DNA from: Babesia bovis T2Bo
Lineage: Eukaryota > Apicomplexa > Aconoidasida > Piroplasmida > Babesiidae
NCBI RefSeq assembly: GCF_000165395.2
Contig: NC_010574.1
Location: forward strand, 186,001-250,000
Direction: 5' to 3'
DNA length: 64,000 bases
Numbering within the stretch: position 1 is the stretch's first letter; each line of letters opens with the position of its first letter. This document shows, in pieces, positions 55,988 to 64,000 of the stretch. The position numbers and the translations under genes are program-made. The notes under the pieces were generated by a model. It ran no database searches. It had not been told where the DNA came from and worked only from the letters and a program-made list of their open reading frames with translations.

Positions 55988-56574
55988 AACGGTGCCTCTA
56001 GGGGCAGTGGCAGTGTTCGCGGGTCCATTAGTGGCGGCATTAGTTGAGAGTAATTCCTGGAAGATACCACTAGCGGTATTGCTAGGAATAGGTGGAGGGG
56101 CATTACTGGTAGGAGTAATGGTGAAAGCAGTGGTGGGAGCTAAATAGCAGAAGTAGTGCCTCTAGGGGCAATAACTGCAGATAATGTAGATAAAGCACAT
56201 GGTGACTATATAGAGTCAATTTCCTGTGTGTTTAACCCGACGTTGATGGGGTTGGGTAGTGAGGTAGTGTATAGACAGTGCTTTCAGGGCGCGCCGTAAG
56301 GGATAGCACCTGACAGTGTAACAATTGGCGCGCAACAGTGTCCCCAGGGGCAGTCATATGTAATATCCGTAATGAGATTGGGGCATCAAAATTTGTTGAT
56401 GTTTAGTTATAACCTCAGATAAAGTATATTCACACTTTTAATAAAAGTTTCATACAATGTTGGTGACAGTTTTGGCAAAATTTTAGTATAAAAGTAGTAG
56501 CAGTTTTGGTAAAGGTTTCATAGAAAAGTAGTAGCTGTTAGGGGTATTAAATGGATATCATTACAGAGTATTTT

Positions 56575-57160
56575 CATAGGGTTACACAATAGTGATACTG
56601 TGGTATACACAGGGTTAGACAATAGTGATACTAGGTATACACAGGGTTAGAAGTAGTTATACTAGGTATACACAGGGTTAGAAGTAGTGATACTAGGTAT
56701 ACATAGGGTTAGAAGTAGTGATACTAGGTATACACAGGGTTAGACGGTAGTGATACTAGGTATACATAGGGTTAGAAGTAGTGATACTAGGTATACATAG
56801 GGTTAGAAGTAGTGATACTAGGTATACACAGGGTTAGAAGTAGTGATACTAGGTATACATAGGGTTAGACGGTAGTGATACTAGGTATACATAGGGTTAG
56901 AAGTAGTGATACTAGGTATACATAGGGTTAAAAGTAGTGATACTGCGGTATACATAGGGTTAGAAGTAGTGATACTAGGTATACATAGGGTTAGAAGTAG
57001 TGATACTAGGTATACACAGGGTTAGAAGTAGTGATACTAGGTATACATAGGGTTAGACGGTAGTGATACTAGGTATACATAGGGTTAGAAGTAGTGATAC
57101 TAGGTATACATAGGGTTAAAAGTAGTGATACTGCGGTATACATAGGGTTAGGCGGTATTG
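56575..57160. repeat. 31-bp tandem repeat array with telomere-like TAGGGTTAG core
   Basis: About 18 head-to-tail copies, consensus gggttagaagtagtgatac then taggtatacata. Variants have acgg for aag (32 bp), cacag for catag, and a ctgcggtata form. Groups of variants recur in the same order, which suggests duplication of multi-unit blocks. Confidence 0.95.
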
Positions 57161-58560
57161 TAGAATTCTAGTGGCATCTGAGGAACATTTTAGTAATCAC
57201 TCTAGAAAAAGCCTAGTGATACCTATAGTTTATAGTGGTGATTCATGAGAAGGTCGGCTATCCCTTGGGTGGGTTTTCAACAGTAGGGAAACGTAAACTT
57301 GGGTAACATTGTAGTATATAGTAGTACAAAGTTCCATAAATGGTTCAGAAAAGTTTAGTAGCAATGTTGGCATAAATTTGCCAAAAAAAGTTATAGATAT
57401 TCGGGGTGGTGATATGGATAATCTCACTGGCATTTTTTGGTGGATATTTCGTAGAATTCCTCTAGAAATGTTAGTAAAGGTTTCGTAATGTATTAATAGC
57501 CGCTCTGGTAAAACTCCAGTAGCATTGTAAGTCAAGGTTTAGTACTGATTTTATTAAAATTTTCTTCGTATATTCAGTAAAAGTTTAGTACTGGTTTTGG
57601 TAAAGATTTGCTACCACTTTTGATAAAAGTTTCATAAAAGTTTGATGACCCTTTTTATTATAATGTTATAGGTATTCGGGGTAGAGTATAGAGCGTAATA
57701 ATACGTTTTTGTGACCACTTAGTGATTATATAGTTATTATACAATGTTAACAGCTTGTCGTTATCCTTGGTTAATCAACACTCTCACTCTACAAATGTAG
57801 AGAGTATTTACATGGAATAACACGGTCACTAATATACACATTACTATATATACTGTCCCCGCACAAAGGCCTGTTTAGTGGGGGCACCATTTATGTAGGT
57901 GTTACCCTGGTGGGGTTTATAGAGTATGGGGTAGTGTAGTGGTGTGGAAAGTGAGTGTGGCACGTGATAGGAAGCAATATATCCTCATCACAGTCTATAG
58001 TCCAGTCAGCAAGCATTTTTAAACTCATCCTCAGGACTCACAAAGTGATTACTGTGGATATCCTGATAGAGGTAGTGATATGTACTACTGGAGATTGCAA
58101 TATAGTATATAGGAATACATAATGTAGAACTATCACTGGATATTACAGTGGGTCAGTACTCTATAACAACGTCACTTCCATGGGACATTATGGATAACGT
58201 GGTTAGTATGCTGTACCATACTGGGCCATAACAGATTAGCATATGTTCTAATGATCAGTGTTATTAACGTAGTAGTATAGGGTGTTATTGGGCGTAATGG
58301 ACGTTATTGTTGGTTAGTCTGTGTTTAGGTAGTGTGGCAGAATAGAAGACATGTTGCAATTTTGTTTAATACAGTAGTCTAAAAAGCACTATACAGTGAG
58401 TAATATATATTGCCGTAGTTTGTTACAGATTTGAAGATGCTACGAAATTACGATAACTCCTTTATTATATAAGAAGTCCACAATTGGTAAAATAATAATA
58501 GAGACCATATAAAGGGAGAAGCCCTCACCTCCGCTCGTCTTCACTCAATGAAAAAACTCC

Positions 58561-58917
58561 CTAGTACTTTTTATTAATGCGGGGGCTATTGCTTTTTACG
58601 TTCTTTTGGAAGAACTTCTTCAACAGCTTTCGGCAACATAAAACACAGTTAAGTTCTGTTGCCCGCTTGTGTAACGAATACCATTCAAGAGAGGATTTTG
58701 GTGGCTCTACAGTCTCAGTTTGATTTTCAATATCAGTCTTCGTTGGTTCCGTTACTTCGACAAGTTCAGTGGCCTGTTGGTCTTCCTTACCAGAGATTCC
58801 GATGTCTAATGCTTCCTTCTTGGGTTGCTCCTGGGCTACATCAGTAGAGATAGCTGTGGCAGAGAGCCCGAAGGCCACAACTACGCAGAGCTTCCATAAC
58901 ATGTTAAAAGCGACCAT
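58561..58917 (-). CDS. SmORF, ves1-associated small secreted protein
   Basis: ORF of 118 residues. The N-terminus MVAFNMLWKLCVVVAFGLSA with TAIS after it looks like a cleavable signal peptide. The mature part is Glu/Thr/Lys-rich (EALDIGISGKEDQQATELVE) and ends with a short Cys-containing basic region (LNCVLCCRKLLKKF). Size, signal peptide and position next to ves1 genes fit the SmORF family of B. bovis, the second-largest variable family of this species, whose function is unknown. ATG 58917 is used. An internal Met at codon 6 is an alternative. Confidence 0.8.
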   Translation of the reverse strand: MVAFNMLWKLCVVVAFGLSATAISTDVAQEQPKKEALDIGISGKEDQQATELVEVTEPTKTDIENQTETVEPPKSSLEWYSLHKRATELNCVLCCRKLLKKFFQKNVKSNSPRINKKY

Positions 58918-59821
58918 GTTGATAAAGACATTAAAAGGTGAGATTCCTAAGTGTTACACATTTTGTTGCCGCCATTCCCCCCAGGTATAGAAGATCCAGG
59001 CAGTAAAGCATCCCTCCTCAATGCACTTATTCAAACTATTATATGATAGCTGCTTGTTTTATATAAAATTATTGTGACTCTGTCTTTGTAATACACTGAT
59101 CACACCACTATCGTTACATGTGCTCTACAGAATAGTACTCGACAGTGGCTTTTGAGCTAAAAATGGCAAACAGGAGCTCAATTGTGGCAATATGTATACT
59201 ACCTTTGACATGAGTGTCACAATATGTGCAACATCAGCGGTATGATCGACAAAAGGTTACTTCACCAATTGCTATACAGTGCTGTTAACTATGACATACT
59301 GTGATTACATATACCAGTAGAGTCTAATATGCACTTTAGAATCATTTGTTTCCATACGAAAAGATATTCAAAAGTACATTCATCACGGGTTATGTCTTCA
59401 TTTGCGTTATGTCACGCTACCAACTACAGTATAATAGGGTGTTATCCTATGAACAATGATGCCACAAAGACAACTTGTGCTGTCGTGATGAGTGATCTAG
59501 AGATGCCATAATGCATGGTGATATCATGGTGGTGTTTACTGGAGAGTACTTTATGTCTAACTAGCAGTAATATTAACAAGGCAGCATTCCATATTACATT
59601 AAAATATAGGTTACTATGTCACTGTTAGGAGTTGTATATCTAAAAGGGAGTTGTTATGGTTACTTAGTACGTCTATGTATAGTATAGTAATCATGTCATA
59701 AGAACTGACGATGACTATGTGGTTTCTAATAAAAATTATATATTGCCCGTCTTATAACCATTACTATTATCGCGAAAAGTCATCTAAGTATAACACTACA
59801 ATGAAAGATTGAAATAATCTA
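58918..59821. other. Intergenic region between SmORF and a ves1 fragment
   Basis: About 0.9 kb AT-rich. It should hold the SmORF promoter at its left edge. Only short chance ORFs (for example 59329-59511). Confidence 0.5.
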
Positions 59822-60990
59822 TCAACTAACGATAAAACGAGAATCCCGCACTGTGGTTCTTAAGGACCAATGCAGCAATAAAGAGTACAGCCTAAACATT
59901 AACCGTGTATAAATAATATAGATATATGTGCGTCTAGTATGCTTTATACTGTAGTACATCATTTTGTTGATGCGGTGAACCAACTGTATAACTCCATGGC
60001 ATTGTTTCTCTCCGCCTTTTTTCTTCTTTATGCTATAATCTCCCTTGTCCTTTTCCTTCTGCTGGTACCCCTCCAGATTGAATGGGTTACCATAACTGAA
60101 GCCATGTCTATACAACACCGGCAGTACCCCGGTACATGATACGATTGATTGGCACTGACATTGCGCATCACCATTGTTACCATGACTTCCCTTCTTGCAC
60201 TTATTGGGGTCGCACTGTCCCTTACAGCCCCGGCATTCAATCTGTTGGAATTCACTGGTCAGTGACTTTAGACCACCTTCAAGTGCATCTGATAGGTATA
60301 GTACCCATTGGAGGTAGACGTGTCCAAATGTAGCACTCACGGCGGTATAGAGTTCACCTGTTAGGGGGGATACGTAGTGGTTACCGTCAGTGAGAGTTGA
60401 GAGGTTATTAGTGGTGGGACTAGAATTGGAATATCCAGTAGTACCCACAGCGCCTTTATTACCCTTAATATCTATGAGTGCTTGTCCTACTGTGCTTCTG
60501 TATTGACCTCCATCATTGTCTTTCTTTGGAATCCACCCTATCTTCTTCACCTCATCACGTAACCCAGAGGCACACCAGCCGCAAAGATAATCGTCATCTC
60601 CTTTCTGAGACGTGTCCTTAATGTGCTCACATGCCTTCTCTTGGTTCCCCTTGTTTTTTCCTTTTAATGGATTTCCTACACCACCCCTAAAGAACCCAAA
60701 GACATCACCCAGTACCTGTGGTGTAGTAGCACTGAGTGCCGCAGTTACCCTGACAAGCCTATAGATACATGATTCCATCATGTTCTCGTTACTAAAGAAG
60801 TAGAGGATGCCATAGAGTCTTGAGCCAGTCATGTCACTGGTGTTGCCGCTGTAGAAGGAATTCCTGAATCCCATTGGCACTGGGCAGCATTGACCAGTAG
60901 CACTAGTGTGATGTAAGTGGGATGCAGCGGGAGGGTACACTGTTCTGGTTCAGTACCTCTCTACAACTGAAACCTGATAAACTATCATAG
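59822..60990 (-). pseudogene. ves1-alpha fragment, broken at both ends
   Basis: The minus strand from about 60990 matches the middle to late part of ves1-alpha: SGFSC, then PAASHLHHTSATGQCC, GFRNSFYSGNTSDMTGSRLY, VLGDVFGFFRGGVGNP, GELYTAVSATFG, IVSCTGVLPVLYRHGFSYGN. A frame change near 60945 separates SGFSCREVLNQNS from the rest. After the EGYQQ region the ves1 match decays at about 59990 and the frame runs on into unrelated sequence. There is no transmembrane helix or tail. No start exon is present upstream. It is best read as a silent donor or decayed copy. Counterpart in the full-length gene: about 47680-48610. Confidence 0.88.
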
Positions 60991-61142
60991 AAATGCAAGC
61001 TACAGAGCGTATTGATACATGGCGATAGTAATGCGTTAATCACGAGTGTGACGTTGGGCAGCATATCGAACTTTTATGGTTTTGAAAATTAGAATGTCAG
61101 ATTACTGCACACGTACGCCGTGAAAGTATTTTACATGTGCAT

Positions 61143-62671
61143 TTAGACGGTGATATGTCCACCATAACCTCTCTTAGGACGAATTACTGAGAGGTATATG
61201 AGTGTAGCACTGAGTAAGGAGGCAGCTCCCATATATCCCTGAACACATCTGAGACTAATGGTTGTTACCTACCATGAATAAATAGGACAGTGGGCGGAAG
61301 CGCTGTTCTTTAGGGAGAGTATTTAAGCTTAACCCCCAATTGTAAAGTGGTATGTTGATCAAAGAAATCAATCCTGCACAACCAAAGAGCAGCGTAACTA
61401 ATGCACCGAAGTATTGCGGAGGGAACCTTTTGTTTACGTAACAATAGACGGTAGACATGCACAGCGAACCTGCCAACAGATAAAAGCAGCATGCCACAAT
61501 CTTCATTGCGTAAACATCAAAGACAGTAGATGTATAGTACAACAATGCACACAAATGCAAAAAGTGCATAACAATGGCAGGACCAACCCTGTCCATAAGC
61601 GCACCCAAAAATGGACCGGGCACAAAGGTCAATATGTTGAAGTACTTGAATACACCAGTAGCATCGCCACCATCACCCGATGCCACAAGAAGGTCACCTT
61701 GTGATTTGTTGACAAATTCGATGGCGGGCATAAAAAGGCATACAGCAGCGCCAAGAAGTAGAAACTCCAGCAATCGCGGGCTGTTAAACCCATTCTTTAT
61801 AGATTGTAATACATTTGGTTTGTTACCTTCATTAGTGTCTGCAGCGTGTTCTAGTTCATAGCTAGCCTCTTTTCCATTTGTCTTCTCCGATGGTGGAACA
61901 GGGATGACACTGGGCATAATGAAGAATCCTGAAACAAAGCAGAATCCATTGGATATCAATATGTAACATATACCGATTATGTAAAGGTGTTCGGCTTTAA
62001 ATCCTTCAACATTATATATCCACGACAAAAGAGTAGGCACGAAGAAGGAAAGCGAACGGCACGAACCCATAATAGCTATAACAGTAGATGAGCCATTAGG
62101 AAAGTATTTACTGACTGAGAGCATGGGTATGTAACATGCCTCACAACATAAGCCAATAACAACAAATGATAAGCGAAGTACCACGGGACTCTTAGGAAAA
62201 CAGAAAATAGATAACCACGCCAAAATAGAGAAGAACTGGCCCACTAAAAAGCATATGCGAGGGCCAAATGTATCTAACAGCCATCCTCCAAGAAATGAAC
62301 AAATAAAATGGGTGGAATACGCCATAGTATACAAGTTGTTGATGCCACCTGCTCTTTCGGGGCAATCTGAATATGCCAGTATCATAGAACAAAAGAGACT
62401 CACCTATATATTGAACGCCATATAAAGTTTTGTACGTTGCTTCAATTCCATCCTTTTTTTCACAATAATCTGCAAAGGCACCTGCCTTGTATAGTATCTC
62501 TTGGAGGCCATTCCATCCCCAGTAGATACATCCAGCGGAGAGAATATAGTATAGATATATTGCAAGCCGTATTACAGGGTTGATATGCGGTGCTGGCATC
62601 AACTTAGGGTCTACTATTTCTATACCAAAACTCTTTGTTTTGGTAGATTCAGCCTCTACGGTTGGGGCCAT
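61143..62671 (-). CDS. Major-facilitator-type multi-pass transporter
   Basis: Three exons in transcript order: 62671-62404, 62366-61273, 61238-61143 (485 residues). Introns are 37 and 34 bp with matching phases. About 12 hydrophobic segments are seen. The MFS motif between helices 2 and 3 is clear (GGWLLDTFGPRICFLVG), a related GALMDRVGP follows in the second half, and a long hydrophilic loop (about 218-255) separates the two halves. The last exon supplies the final helix AASLLSATLIYLSVI and tail PKRGYGGHITV. Start ATG 62671 is the first in frame. Possible homes are the apicomplexan amino-acid transporter (ApiAT/NPT) group or the mtm family often found near ves genes. The substrate is unknown. 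It is flanked by ves1 fragments on both sides. Confidence 0.82.
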
Positions 62672-62802
62672 CGTGATAACTGCCGTATAAATTCCAAATA
62701 TATTTTCACGTTTAGACAATCTACTTGTAGTAGCTGTGAAGCATTGGTTAAAATGTGTCAAAGAGATTATTATGCTACGTATGAGTTTTAAATCCTTAGC
62801 TC

Positions 62803-63246
62803 ATGGGGTATCAGCAGAGTGGCAAGGATAAGAGAGATTATAGCATAGATAACAAGCAGAATCCTAGGCACTGTCATGAGTTCCTAGAGAGTCTTCAGAA
62901 TGTGATCAAGACGAAGGAAGAAGTCTCTCAGAAGGATCAGGACCACCCTCTGAGCAACCTCCTCTCCCAAGTCGGCCAGCTCCAATACGACATACGGCTC
63001 CTCTGGATCTTTGTACTGACCTTAGCCTGGCTAGTAGCGGTACTGTATCTAGCATTTGGTGCCATATGGCCACTGGACTGGACACATATGAGGTCGCATT
63101 GTAGGGGATGGTTCAGGAAGGGTAGTCTGAGTCCATGGGAGATACTGATGGTGGGTAAGAAGAAGGGAAGGGGGATACTAGTGTTTTTTGGTGGGAGTAA
63201 TGGTAAAAGCAGTCGTGATAACATAACACCCAGGTTGCCCTGGTGA
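62803..63246 (+). pseudogene. ves1 3'-end fragment, alpha/beta chimera
   Basis: Open frame of 147 codons that starts abruptly at the GYQQSGKDKRDYSIDN region, with no exons before it. The first part (HEFLESLQNVIKTKEEVSQ, QVGQLQYDIRLLWIFVLTLA) is ves1-alpha-like. From about 63095 (SHCRGWFRKGSLSPWEILMV) it is nearly identical to the ves1-beta tail at 55850-55945. It carries the membrane helix but no ectodomain and reads past the usual stop by about 15 codons. Likely a donor fragment or debris of recombination. Confidence 0.88.
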
Positions 63247-63619
63247 ACATGGGCACCTACACACCACACGATTTATCATTGACAACACATAATGCAGCCT
63301 ATACACTAATAGGTGTCACAGTACTATTGCTTAGTAGATATAGACTAGTAGTGGAATGATTTATTGTCTATTGGTAACAGTGTTATATAGTTAGCAGGGG
63401 AAGCATTACTAGATTCTGTTTGCCAGCACAGTAGTAAATTCTTTAGTACGTGTTTGGTTAACGTGCATTAACATCAGTTAGTGCGTAGAGTAGTCTATAT
63501 AAGGTTTAGTAAGACCTTTAGCAAACGTTTTGTGGGTGATTGGTGACCTTTAGCAGATGCTCGGTGTAGTAGCACAGTAGAGTTTAGCGCCATAGTGGTA
63601 CGGCTTTACAAGGCAGTCA
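63247..63619. other. Intergenic region between ves1 fragments
   Basis: No coding ORF. AT-rich with tttagtaagacctttagcaa-like motifs similar to the AAAAGTTT repeats. Confidence 0.45.
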
Positions 63620-64000
63620 TTCATCTATTCCGAGAGAATTGATGCCAAAACACGTTGGAACAATGTTACCAGTAGTCCTAATCGCGACCAATGTGCCCGA
63701 ATTCTCCTAGGGTCAGTATGTCTCATTTGGAGTAGCATTACTTATATGCATTGGACAGGAAAGTGGACCAAAACCAGTCCATACTGGAACAATCATATCC
63801 TGGACGGCAGTGGTCTGGATGACGGTACCCTATCCCAATGGCTACAGGCCTTAGGGTTTCCCAAGGAAATGTTAAATGATAAGGGGCCGAAAAATAGATT
63901 AGATCAGGTTATATGGGATGGGTTTATGGGAAAAACTATTTTGGGGTTTTACAGCACCTGCAGGTGTTGGTGCCGTAAGGTTACACTAAGGAACAACATC
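63620..64000 (+). pseudogene. ves1-alpha ectodomain fragment running off the window
   Basis: There is no ATG, but one frame is open to the window end and matches ves1-alpha: DAKTRWNN, ARILLGSVCLIWSSITYMHW, TGKWTKTSPYWNNHILDGSG, LDDGTLSQWLQALGFPKEML. The full-length counterpart is at about 50110-50470 on the minus strand. The match weakens after about 63930 (GFMGKTILGFYSTCRC), so it may be short. No initiating exon is seen just upstream. Confidence 0.82.

Larger units (their letters stand above)
55962..58560. other. Gene-free ves1-beta downstream region
   Basis: 2.6 kb with no coding ORF. It contains the 3' hairpin, a composite GC element remnant (56287-56333), AAAAGTTTCA-type repeats, the 31-bp array (56575-57160) and AT-rich unique sequence. 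Confidence 0.6.

Noticed and set aside
56575..57160. CRISPR-like array
   Set aside because: The units are contiguous tandem repeats without unique spacers, in a eukaryotic genome with no cas genes.

Overview
The window looks like nuclear DNA of a piroplasm, almost certainly Babesia bovis. Three things point there: a fused DHFR-TS whose spliced model is 511 residues, paired ves1 (variant erythrocyte surface antigen) genes with a SmORF beside them, and uniformly tiny introns, mostly 33-47 bp. The species call rests on recognising these families; no database search was run.

Layout. 1-4.8 kb: the 3' part of a very repetitive acidic protein gene, cut by the window edge. 5.8-14.4 kb: a SANT/Myb-type nuclear protein and a CDPK-like pseudokinase, both on the minus strand. 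14.8-22.4 kb: plus-strand genes for a small membrane protein, DHFR-TS, a basic protein, a divergent adenylate-forming enzyme and a mitochondrial IMP-type signal peptidase. The last two are packed end to end with a TAATG stop/start overlap. 22.4-30.7 kb: RecQ helicase and SMC5 (minus strand), both recombination and repair proteins. 31.3-36.7 kb: a head-to-head pair of PH-like paralogues, COA5/PET191 and KRI1. 37-45 kb: an RRM protein, a YME1/FtsH protease, ribosomal protein L6e and eEF1-gamma. All of this is dense, ordinary housekeeping sequence with long intergenic gaps in only a few places.

From about 46.5 kb the character changes to a ves locus. A ves1-alpha gene (minus) and a ten-exon ves1-beta gene (plus) are transcribed outward from a 454-bp quasi-palindromic spacer. 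The flanks hold a GC-rich hairpin element scattered through introns, spacers and 3' flanks, a 31-bp tandem array, a SmORF, an MFS-type transporter, and at least three broken ves1 pieces. One piece is an alpha/beta chimera. This matches the known biology of ves1 genes, which diversify by segmental gene conversion using silent donors.

Most multi-exon genes were rebuilt by hand from reading frame, splice-site phase and conserved motifs. Exon coordinates are given in each entry. Junctions that did not resolve are stated, notably ves1-alpha intron 1.
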